Part shown: positions 16,618-23,594 of the stretch, one piece after another | How the letters are laid out: each line of letters opens with the position of its first letter | How positions within the stretch are numbered: the stretch's first letter is position 1 | Origin: Clostridiaceae bacterium | GTDB taxonomy: Bacteria > Bacillota > Clostridia > Oscillospirales > Acutalibacteraceae | DNA: 35,630 bases | Direction of reading: 5' to 3' | Assembly (NCBI GenBank): GCA_016288315.1 | Contig: JAEEYU010000019.1 | Coordinates: 1-35,630, forward strand | The notes under the pieces: model-generated | What the model was told of the DNA's origin: nothing | Database searches by the model: none | Seen by the model: the letters and a program-made list of their open reading frames with translations, nothing else | Program-made: the position numbers and the translations under genes

Positions 16618-17089
16618 TAATATCAACAAAGACAGAAGAAACGCTTATTCGGCAAGCAGATATCGTGAGGCGCTTCAGGCGGAAGCCGAACGCAGGGATG
16701 CTCAATTCACAAAGGTCAAATCTCCTTTTTCGGAACTTGAAAAGCACATAACCGCCATCAGAAAAAAGGACTATTACGGTGATTTCAAGCCATACAGTGA
16801 GGGCGATATTGACGAATTCGGTTACCGGAACTGCAGCTGCGTTCTGGATGACGGCAACATAGTTGTATTATGCGAAGAATGGTATAAGGATTACCACGCC
16901 CGGGCAATTACGGCGTGCAGGGATTACATCAATCTCAAGGGCTTTCAGACATTTGAGGATTATTTGAAATCCAAGGGTTTTGTCGCGGACGATATTCTGG
17001 ATGAAAAGGGAACTCACTGGCAGTATCGCGGGAACGGACGCACGCTTGATGAGTTCTGCCTGCGTTACAGGGATGTGGATGAGGTGTGA
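16610..17089 (+). CDS. Hypothetical protein (159 aa)
   Basis: Not recognised. The ATG at 16610 has a strong GAGGAGG site (16594-16600) inside the end of the upstream gene and overlaps its stop by 8 bases. The N-terminus is a charged helix-like stretch (KDRRNAYSASRYREALQAEAERRDAQF). The middle has FGYRNCSCVLDDGNIVVLCEEWYKDYHA, probably a small alpha/beta region. The C-terminus ends LDEFCLRYRDVDEV. No membrane segment or signal peptide. Tight packing with both neighbours suggests one transcript. Confidence 0.65.
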   Translation: MSDNINKDRRNAYSASRYREALQAEAERRDAQFTKVKSPFSELEKHITAIRKKDYYGDFKPYSEGDIDEFGYRNCSCVLDDGNIVVLCEEWYKDYHARAITACRDYINLKGFQTFEDYLKSKGFVADDILDEKGTHWQYRGNGRTLDEFCLRYRDVDEV

Positions 17090-17091
17090 CA

Positions 17092-17505
17092 ATGAAAAAC
17101 AAAAACAATGTCCTTTTCGCATATATGGACGATTACTCCAGGCGTAAATCCAGGCGTATATCACACAATATCGTTTGCTTTTTCCGCAATCTTAAACACG
17201 CAAAACAAAGAGTGGTAAGAGGATTTGCAGACTGTGACACCTGGGATTTTAATTCGTTCCTCAGAAAGGTTTTTGCCGACGGACTCGTTTGTTTTGCGGA
17301 GAATGAACACGGATATCCCGATAAATACGGCAGTTATGAAAACTGGGAAAAAGAGCTTAAACGGATTGCAGACCTTGTCAGAAAACTTGACGACATATAT
17401 TGGGATTGGGATTGGGAGTGGAAGCGTGCAGACGATGAATACAAAGAAATAAAAGACGAAGTATTTGACTGGCTCAAAGAAAACTTCGATGATTTATGGG
17501 ATTGA
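17092..17505 (+). CDS. Phage-type hypothetical protein (137 aa)
   Basis: No function known. The middle (RVVRGFADCDTWDFNSFLRKVFADGL...GYPDKY...NWEKELKRIADLV) resembles small uncharacterised proteins common in Gram-positive phages, with an RGW(S/A)DCDxWD-like start and an xxEWxxxLxxIA helix; this is recalled, not searched. The C-terminus is Trp- and Asp-rich (IYWDWDWEW). GAGGTG at 17081-17086 serves the ATG at 17092, and only 2 bases separate it from the preceding stop. It suggests mobile-element ancestry for part of this block. Confidence 0.6.
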   Translation: MKNKNNVLFAYMDDYSRRKSRRISHNIVCFFRNLKHAKQRVVRGFADCDTWDFNSFLRKVFADGLVCFAENEHGYPDKYGSYENWEKELKRIADLVRKLDDIYWDWDWEWKRADDEYKEIKDEVFDWLKENFDDLWD

Positions 17506-17518
17506 GTTATAAAAAATT

Positions 17519-18133
17519 ATGAACCGATTATCAATGAAAGAAATAAAAATGAATAAAATTATTGAAGCAATCAAGGATTATGTTACCGGTAAGTATTGGA
17601 ATTTTATAACAGATATAGAATTTAATGGTAAAGACCCCAATTACTTCGGCGAAACAAGTGACAGGATTGCAGAAGAACTGTTTGACTTTTTTTACAAATT
17701 AATTGCAGATGAAAAATGCATCCGTTATGATTTCACAACGGAAGATGAGATGAAAGCATATGAAGATAAAATTCTTGAAAATGTATTAAACCCCGATTAT
17801 AAAATTATTTCTTTATATAATACCGTTGAGGTTTTTTCGGCATTATCAAAAATTTCGGCACAGCCGATAAGCATATTATTCGATACACTTTGTGAATTTG
17901 AAAATTCAGACGGCATTTTCATGATCGGATTAAATTCTTTTGCGAATGATGTTACAACTAACACCCCTTCTATAAACACAATTAATATAATGATTCTTTC
18001 AAAGGCTGATGAAACAATGTCAATGTTTCCTGTTGATTCAGCTTTGATTGAGAATAAAATAAAAAACCTTTTCGGCAAATATATCGGTGACAAAAACATT
18101 AGAAAACTTTATAAGGAATTCGGAGAGTCTTAA
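17519..18133 (+). CDS. Hypothetical protein (204 aa), AT-rich
   Basis: Not recognised. The coding sequence is much richer in A and T than its neighbours, with long runs of AAA/GAA/TTT codons, which suggests separate acquisition. The protein is acidic and helical in look (IAEELFDFFYKLIADEK) and has a central hydrophobic stretch (TVEVFSALSKISAQPISILFDTL) that is too polar for a clear membrane helix. The start is uncertain: ATG at 17519, 17534 or 17549, none with a good ribosome site. The gap to the next start at 18135 is 1 base. Confidence 0.6.
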   Translation: MNRLSMKEIKMNKIIEAIKDYVTGKYWNFITDIEFNGKDPNYFGETSDRIAEELFDFFYKLIADEKCIRYDFTTEDEMKAYEDKILENVLNPDYKIISLYNTVEVFSALSKISAQPISILFDTLCEFENSDGIFMIGLNSFANDVTTNTPSINTINIMILSKADETMSMFPVDSALIENKIKNLFGKYIGDKNIRKLYKEFGES

Positions 18134-18134
18134 T

Positions 18135-19601
18135 ATGGCTGTGAAAAACAAAACGAAAGGCGACGGCACTTTCAAAATAATAATCTGCGGCGGCAGACAT
18201 TTTGAGGATTATGATTTCCTGAAAATCAGCTGCGACCGCGTAATATCAGAACTGAAACCGGAAAAAGAGATTGAAATTGTCAGTGATCACTGTAAGGGAT
18301 GCGACCTGCTCGGCGAAAGATACGCAGAAGAAAACAGCTATAAACTCACCGTTTTTCCCGCCGACTGGGCTGAATACGGCAAATCGGCAGGCATAAGAAG
18401 AAATATAGAAATGGTTGAATACATCGGTATTGAGCCGGTCGGCACCACAGGAGAGATTGACGGCGCTGTTATCGGCTTTGTCAGCGAAAACACAATGGGA
18501 ACCCGCTTCACGCTTGAAGAGGCGCAGAAAAAAGGCATCAGAACCTTTGTGTTTGAATACACGCCGGGTAAAAAGGTTATAAAAGAACTGACAAAAGAGG
18601 AATATGACAATATAATCGACCGTGTTTTTCTCTTTGCCGAAATGAACAGATATTATAAAAAAGACGAAAACCGCCTCGGTCCCACAGGGCTTGCCGAGCT
18701 TGTCACCGGCTCGCCCGACCTTAATATTAATGAAAAATATGAAATAATAAAAAGAATTGCGGGAACGGTTGACGGCGACACCGGCGAAGAAATAAGCCAA
18801 ATTGCAGGCGATTTCAGAGAGGCGGTTGACGCACTCGATCTTGCGCCCGGCGAGCTTCTGCTGGTAAGCGACCAATGGTATGACGAAGATATAAACGACA
18901 CGCAGTGCGGCAATTCAGTTCCTTTCACAAGCTTTGAAAAAGCGATGGAATTCATAGAATTTAATGAAACACTTGAAGAATTGAGCGGAGCATCACTTTC
19001 ATGGCAAATAATTGAAAAATGGTTGCCCGATGAAGAAGGCGGCATGAAAAAAGATTACTGCTATTATCACATTTACAAAACCGGTATTTGCTGGTTTGAG
19101 AAGTTTTCGCGCTCGTCAGAATCCGAAGATAAAGAAGAAATTTATTTTCCCCGACCGCAGCGCTGCTATTCCCGTGACTGTGCTCATCTTAACCTTGCGG
19201 TTCCGTTCAGGGCGGGCGACATTGTGCGAATTGACTGCGCACCCTTTGCTCCGCCGCTCAACGCCCTTATTCTTTATTCGGGTGAAGACTGGGACTGCTG
19301 CGGAGTTCTCGCTCTTTATTACCGTGAAAAATGCTGCAGAGGAGACGGCGCATATATCGCAGGGGCAGTAAAGCACTGCGATATGTGGTTGCATCTGTGG
19401 CCGCCTGCACTTGTTTCTCCGCTTTACCGCCTGAGAAAGTTCAGGGGCAGGCTTAATGAAAAAGAAGCCGTTTTTGAGCAGATATCCGATATTATTAAAG
19501 GTGACAATTATAAAGGAGATGAAGTATGGAAATTAACCTGCAGCGGCAAATACAAAAAACCGAAAAAACTGCTTGAGGCAGTGCAGAATCTACAATTATG
19601 A
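18135..19601 (+). CDS. DUF2493/YspA-type SLOG-domain protein with long unknown C-terminal region
   Basis: Residues about 13-135 form a Rossmann-like SLOG domain of the DUF2493/YspA kind: IIICGGRHFEDYDFL, SDHCKGCDLLGERYAEE (usual form SGGAxGAD), FPADWAEYGKSAGIRRNIEM, and MGTRFTLEEAQKKGIRTFVF. SLOG domains bind nucleotides or nucleotide-derived ligands. The remaining 350 residues are not recognised: an acidic stretch around LVTGSPDLNINEKYEI, an ELLLVSDQWYDEDIND segment, and a Cys/Trp-rich end (DWDCCGV, REKCCRGDGAY, HCDMWLHLWPP). At 488 aa it is far longer than plain YspA proteins. The ATG at 18135 has a GGAGA site and the gene lies next to a WYL regulator. Confidence 0.75.
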   Translation: MAVKNKTKGDGTFKIIICGGRHFEDYDFLKISCDRVISELKPEKEIEIVSDHCKGCDLLGERYAEENSYKLTVFPADWAEYGKSAGIRRNIEMVEYIGIEPVGTTGEIDGAVIGFVSENTMGTRFTLEEAQKKGIRTFVFEYTPGKKVIKELTKEEYDNIIDRVFLFAEMNRYYKKDENRLGPTGLAELVTGSPDLNINEKYEIIKRIAGTVDGDTGEEISQIAGDFREAVDALDLAPGELLLVSDQWYDEDINDTQCGNSVPFTSFEKAMEFIEFNETLEELSGASLSWQIIEKWLPDEEGGMKKDYCYYHIYKTGICWFEKFSRSSESEDKEEIYFPRPQRCYSRDCAHLNLAVPFRAGDIVRIDCAPFAPPLNALILYSGEDWDCCGVLALYYREKCCRGDGAYIAGAVKHCDMWLHLWPPALVSPLYRLRKFRGRLNEKEAVFEQISDIIKGDNYKGDEVWKLTCSGKYKKPKKLLEAVQNLQL

Positions 19602-19640
19602 TGTCCCTGAATCGTCACATTAACAATGGCATATAAAGGC

Positions 19641-19741
19641 AGGAGGTGATATAATTATTGAAAAAAGAAAAAAGGATGAGAAAAGCATGGCAGATTCAGA
19701 GAGAAAAAAGATGTCAAATGTATATTTTCTTGAAATATTGA
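19641..19741 (+). other. Strong ribosome site with a short out-of-frame reading frame before the WYL gene
   Basis: AGGAGGTGAT (19641-19650) is a near-ideal ribosome site, but the nearest start at the right distance is TTG 19658, which opens 27 codons (stop 19739-19741) in another frame and overlaps the WYL start. It may be a leader peptide, or the real WYL start may differ from ATG 19687. Confidence 0.3.
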
Positions 19742-21303
19742 AAAAATATACCGATGACTCGCTCGACTCAAAAGGTAATGCCAGACACTGCCTGACAAAA
19801 ACACAGCTCGGTGAAAAACTGGCTGAAGACTATGACCTTTCTCTTGACCGCAAAGCAGTCAGCCGCGGCATGGAGGATCTTATTTCATCTGTTCCCGAAA
19901 TAAGCGAGAGAATCGATTTTGACACAAAGGTTAAAGGCGTAAAAAGCGGGAATCCGTATGAAGAGCATACAAACTTCCGTTATTGCCACGATTTTGACGA
20001 TTATCAGATTCACCTTCTCACCGAGGCGATTCTTTTCTCCAAAAACATTCCGCAGAGCGAAGCGAGAGATCTGATTGAAAAACTGAGCCGGCTCGGAGGA
20101 GTGGATTCGAGAAAAAAACTCTCGAAAAATCTTTACAAGCTCAACACAGTGTCTCAGGATAAGGTTACAAACCAGCAGATAGTCAACAATATAGGCATTA
20201 TTGATGAAGCCATCGAAAAGGGCAGGCAGATTTCGTTCATATACAATGATTACGGCAAAGACAAAAAACTGCACCCGAGAAAGCTTATTGACGGCGAGCC
20301 GATGAAAAGAACGGCAAGCCCTTATTCCATTGTAATCGGCAACGAGAGATATTACCTTTTGTGTAACTACAACGAATATGACAATGCTCTGAAAATCCGC
20401 ATAGATAAAATGACCGACATTGAAATACTCAAAACGCATATTAAACCGAAAAACAGTGTAAAAGGGCTTAAGGAGTCGGCATATTCATTGGCGGAACTGC
20501 TCTATATGCAACCGGGTGAACCGGAAAGAACGGTCCTCAGGGTGAACAAAAAGATTATCAGCGACCTTGTTGACTGGTTCGGCAAAGGCGTTAAATTCGG
20601 CGAAGAGGATGAAAACAGCATTGTCTGCGAAGTCAGGGTTGTTCCCAAATCAATGAAGTTCTGGGCTATGCAGTATTGCGAATATGTTGAGGTGCTTGAA
20701 CCGGAGAGCTTACGCGAAGATATTAAAGACTCAATGCGAAGCGCCTGGCGCAAATATAACGACGACTTAAGCTCAATTTCCGAAGCATCCGGGGCAATCA
20801 CAAAGCTTTGCGACAGCTGGCAGAAAATATGCGACGATGCACTTGACGACACACTCAGCATCAAAGAACTTGAGGAGGCGGTCAAAAGAACACACTCCCT
20901 TCTTATTCCGTTTCGCGGCAAAAAAATCCGCGGAAAATACTGCGAGCTTATACTTGCGCTGAATGATAATGTCAGCAAAGTCCGCCGCATTCGTTTCTCC
21001 AAAGCGCACGCCGTTGCCCTGCTTATTGATGCCATGCTTTATGACGTCAAATACGGCGAAAGAATGGTAGAAAGGGGAATACCCGACAATATCCTTCCTC
21101 TGCGATATATTCACGAGAATGAGGGAGAAACCAGAATAAGATATAAGTTTGACAAAAACAACTTTGAAGAGGATTTTCTGACTCTGCTTCACTACACGGA
21201 TGAAGATGCAGCGGCTGCCGAAAAAAGGCATGCGGAAATGCACGAAAAAATCAGACAGAATGTTGCGGCAAGAAGAAAAAGCAGCGACAATCCTCCTGCC
21301 TGA
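19687..21303 (+). CDS. WYL-domain transcriptional regulator with extended C-terminus
   Basis: A 538-residue protein. The first 90 residues look like a winged helix (TKTQLGEKLAEDYDLSLDRKAVSRGMEDL). Residues 178-250 are a WYL domain: GRQISFIYNDYG, SPYSIVIGNERYYLLCNYNEYDNALKIRIDKM, where RYYLL stands for WYL. Residues 285-355 look like the WYL C-terminal extension (RTVLRVNKKIISDLVDWFG). About 170 further residues are unusual for the family and not recognised. WYL proteins sense nucleic-acid or nucleotide ligands and often control defence islands. ATG 19687 has AAAGGATGAG upstream; a stronger site lies at 19641 without an in-frame ATG. Confidence 0.8.
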   Translation: MADSERKKMSNVYFLEILKKYTDDSLDSKGNARHCLTKTQLGEKLAEDYDLSLDRKAVSRGMEDLISSVPEISERIDFDTKVKGVKSGNPYEEHTNFRYCHDFDDYQIHLLTEAILFSKNIPQSEARDLIEKLSRLGGVDSRKKLSKNLYKLNTVSQDKVTNQQIVNNIGIIDEAIEKGRQISFIYNDYGKDKKLHPRKLIDGEPMKRTASPYSIVIGNERYYLLCNYNEYDNALKIRIDKMTDIEILKTHIKPKNSVKGLKESAYSLAELLYMQPGEPERTVLRVNKKIISDLVDWFGKGVKFGEEDENSIVCEVRVVPKSMKFWAMQYCEYVEVLEPESLREDIKDSMRSAWRKYNDDLSSISEASGAITKLCDSWQKICDDALDDTLSIKELEEAVKRTHSLLIPFRGKKIRGKYCELILALNDNVSKVRRIRFSKAHAVALLIDAMLYDVKYGERMVERGIPDNILPLRYIHENEGETRIRYKFDKNNFEEDFLTLLHYTDEDAAAAEKRHAEMHEKIRQNVAARRKSSDNPPA

Positions 21304-21352
21304 TTGCATAACCGGTGATGTAATGTTTGATACTATATGAAAGGAAAAAGAA

Positions 21353-21808
21353 ATGACTCACAGAGAGAATCTGCAGTTAAAATGGGAAAAGCTTGCCGGG
21401 AGATCAGAACCGGAAATTGACAGTTTTAAAGAACTTGTTTACGACACCTACAAATATTTTTCGCAAAGCAGAGAGTTTAATTCAGTTCTTCGCGATGATT
21501 TACCGATTTTTCGCCTTATGTGTGTTTTCAGCAGGCTGGACTTCGCTCCGAGCGGTTACCGGGAATCGCATTATCGTTGCTGTCAGATAACAGCAGAAGC
21601 TCTCTGCCTGACAACGGAAGCCGGGTTCAAAAGGGGATATTTCAAGGAATCTCTGCATTTCCCGAAAACACATATTGTTCCGGATGAAGCGGATATGAGC
21701 TCGTTTGAGTCTTTTTCAAAGTGTTTTGCAACCTGCCTTGAGTGTTATGAAGAGTCATACGCAGAAAGTGAAGAAGAGTATTGGGATGATTGTGAAGATG
21801 ATGATTGA
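21353..21808 (+). CDS. Hypothetical acidic protein (151 aa)
   Basis: Not recognised. AAAGGAAAAAG precedes the ATG. The protein starts with a helical region (LQLKWEKLAGRSEPEIDSFKELVYDTYKYF), has several Cys (RCCQITAEALCLTT, CFATCLECYEE) and ends in a strongly acidic tail (YAESEEEYWDDCEDDD) like the acidic linker of the FtsH-like protein. No signal peptide or membrane helix. It lies 49 bases after the WYL gene and its stop touches the next frame. Confidence 0.6.
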   Translation: MTHRENLQLKWEKLAGRSEPEIDSFKELVYDTYKYFSQSREFNSVLRDDLPIFRLMCVFSRLDFAPSGYRESHYRCCQITAEALCLTTEAGFKRGYFKESLHFPKTHIVPDEADMSSFESFSKCFATCLECYEESYAESEEEYWDDCEDDD

Positions 21809-22308
21809 ATGAAGATTTGCCGGAATACATTGAAATGTTCAAAGAGGAAAAAATACTGCGGGAAATTAAAATGGCTGAAATAACAAAAGAAATAATTGAT
21901 TTAGATGTAATTGCAAGCGTTAATCCCCGCCTGGGCAAAAGCTTGAGCGTTCAGGTGGTTGTTATGGAAACAGGCGATGATGAGATACCGCAAATGCGTT
22001 GTTACACGGGAGATGTTCTTGATAATGAAGATTATGTCCGTGTGAGACTCGACAGGCCGGAGTATGCGGATTCCGGCGGCAAAGAGCCGGCTGGTTTCAC
22101 AACAAAACAGAACAAGGATGATTTTATCAGAATAATGAATGAGCCCACGGGCGCATATATAAAGGATGCTCAGGGAAATTTCACGGAGATGACCGGATAT
22201 CTGAACGCCGTGCAGATATGGGAGAATGTTTACGGCAACGGCTCCTATGACAAGTTTAAAAAGGGAAAGAACGGATTGCCGGAACAACTGGACTATTCCG
22301 TTTTGTGA
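21805..22308 (+). CDS. Hypothetical protein (up to 167 aa)
   Basis: Not recognised. The frame is open from TTG 21805, which overlaps the preceding stop; ATG 21835 and ATG 21871 are alternative starts and none has a strong ribosome site. The body is mixed alpha/beta (VIASVNPRLGKSLSVQVVVMETGDDEIPQMRCYTG, DYVRVRLDRPEY) with a C-terminal basic helix. No signal peptide. Position and spacing suggest co-transcription with the gene before it. Confidence 0.55.
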   Translation: MNEDLPEYIEMFKEEKILREIKMAEITKEIIDLDVIASVNPRLGKSLSVQVVVMETGDDEIPQMRCYTGDVLDNEDYVRVRLDRPEYADSGGKEPAGFTTKQNKDDFIRIMNEPTGAYIKDAQGNFTEMTGYLNAVQIWENVYGNGSYDKFKKGKNGLPEQLDYSVL

Positions 22309-22340
22309 ATAATATTTTTCATTTGAAGGAGAATGCTTTT

Positions 22341-22961
22341 ATGGGAAAAGATATTGAAATAGAATTTACACCTAAATTGAAAATTAGCAATGATGAAATA
22401 ACTGATTTTTTTAATAACGAAGATGAAAAAAGAAAAATAAGAGATAGCATAGAAAAATATCTCAATGTTGTAAAGCCCGATGATCCAAATGATAAGGTTT
22501 TTCAAAGTAGGTATTCCAGGTTTTATAGAATGGTAAGAAGAAAAAGAGAATGGAAAGAAAAATACTTTAAATTGCTTTGTGCCCAAAAAACAAATCCCAA
22601 AGAAGTTGGAGATATTCTTGCGGAACTATATGAGCCAAACAAATACATTGAAATTTCATTTGCAAGCAAAATGATTGCAACATATGATACAAAAGCTCCT
22701 TTAGTTGACAAGTGGGTTTTAAAAAATCTGGGTTTAGACAGCCAATGGAATAAGACCAGAAGAAATTGGGGCAACGATAAAGAAGAAAGAATAAAATGTG
22801 CTGTTGAGTTATACAAAGCAATAGAAAAGTGGTATAAAAGCGATAACAGCATAGTTTTAATAGATAAATTTGATACAGCTTTTCCTAAAAATAAGAAAAC
22901 AATAAGCGATACTAAAAAAATAGATTTGATACTATGGAGATATCGTGAAAAAGATGAATAA
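22341..22961 (+). CDS. Hypothetical protein (206 aa), AT-rich and foreign-looking
   Basis: AAGGAGA (22326-22332) places the start at ATG 22341 rather than an earlier in-frame ATG at 22305. The gene is far more AT-rich than the surroundings and its codon use differs, a sign of transfer. Lys-rich and helical. The stretch ISFASKMIATYDTKAPLVDKWVLKNLGL vaguely recalls a widespread uncharacterised protein family found on mobile elements; this is not certain. No enzymatic motif seen. It is the last gene before the NADAR promoter. Confidence 0.65.
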   Translation: MGKDIEIEFTPKLKISNDEITDFFNNEDEKRKIRDSIEKYLNVVKPDDPNDKVFQSRYSRFYRMVRRKREWKEKYFKLLCAQKTNPKEVGDILAELYEPNKYIEISFASKMIATYDTKAPLVDKWVLKNLGLDSQWNKTRRNWGNDKEERIKCAVELYKAIEKWYKSDNSIVLIDKFDTAFPKNKKTISDTKKIDLILWRYREKDE

Positions 22962-23005
22962 CGTTTCGCAATTTTTCATGCCCTGTTTTTGCCCCATGAA
23001 TCCTC

Positions 23006-23034
23006 TTGATTTTCCGCACCGCAGGGCGTATAAT
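23006..23034 (+). promoter_or_regulatory. Sigma-A-type promoter of the NADAR gene
   Basis: TTGATT (23006-23011), 17 bases, TATAAT (23029-23034). The -10 is perfect and the following ACAG is shared with the sites at 13564 and (with one change) 34120. Confidence 0.75.
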
Positions 23035-23068
23035 ACAGCCACCGAAAAACGAAAAGGAAGGTGCTGTT

Positions 23069-23527
23069 ATGAGCGACAAAAGAATTATTGACGATTTCCG
23101 CGACGAATACCGTTTTCTTTCAAATTTTTACGTTCATCCCCTTGAATACAAAGGGCTTACCTATCATAGCGCCGAAGCTGCCTTTCAGGCACAGAAATGT
23201 GCAACCGAAGAAGAAAAAGTTAAATACACCCTTGTCAAAAACCCCGTTGTCGTAAAAGCTATGGGCAAAAAAGAACCCGGCTTTCCCGCAAACTGGGATG
23301 AAATCTCCTATGGCATAATGGAGGATATTCTCAAGGCGAAGTTTTCTGTGCCCGAACTCAAGGAAAAACTGCTTGCTACGGGCGACGCCGAACTCATCGA
23401 AGGCAACCGCTGGCACGACAACAAATGGGGCAACTGCACCTGTGAGCGTTGCGCAAACAAAGAGGGTCTCAATTGGCTCGGGCAAATTTTAACTGAGATA
23501 AGGAACAACCTTAAAAACGAAGAATAA
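23069..23527 (+). CDS. NADAR-domain protein (YbiA-like; predicted ADP-ribose-linkage hydrolase)
   Basis: A 152-residue protein with the whole NADAR fold signature: DEYRFLSNFYVHPLEYKGLTYHSAEAAFQAQKC (FLSNF at 16-20, E36), then MEDILKAKFSVPELKEKLLATGDAELIEGNRWHDNKWG with W115, and a final NWLGQIL. In NADAR enzymes these residues hydrolyse N-glycosidic bonds of ADP-ribose or riboflavin intermediates; in DarT-associated members they remove ADP-ribose from guanine in DNA. Which reaction applies here is unknown. AAGGAAGG (23054-23061) sets the start, and a full promoter makes the gene independent. No partner ADP-ribosyltransferase is seen next to it. A macro-domain gene lies 3.4 kb away. Confidence 0.9.
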   Translation: MSDKRIIDDFRDEYRFLSNFYVHPLEYKGLTYHSAEAAFQAQKCATEEEKVKYTLVKNPVVVKAMGKKEPGFPANWDEISYGIMEDILKAKFSVPELKEKLLATGDAELIEGNRWHDNKWGNCTCERCANKEGLNWLGQILTEIRNNLKNEE

Positions 23528-23535
23528 AACAAAAC

Positions 23536-23578
23536 ACACGGGACTTATCCGACGGATAAGCCCCGTGTTCAATATTGT
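23536..23578 (-). terminator. Repeat hairpin copy 2, terminator between convergent genes
   Basis: ACACGGGACTTATCC (23536-23550) pairs with GGATAAGCCCCGTGT (23554-23568) with one A-C mismatch; loop GAC. On the minus strand it is followed by TTTTGTTTTATT, a good U-tract for the adhesin gene, and it could also stop the NADAR transcript. It is a copy of the hairpin at 13420-13450 in inverse orientation. Confidence 0.8.
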
Positions 23579-23594
23579 TGATTAAAGATTAATT

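Noticed and set aside
21353..22961. DarT-like ADP-ribosyltransferase partner for the NADAR gene
   Set aside because: Read the three upstream proteins for ART-type H/R-Y-E motifs and saw none; not claimed.
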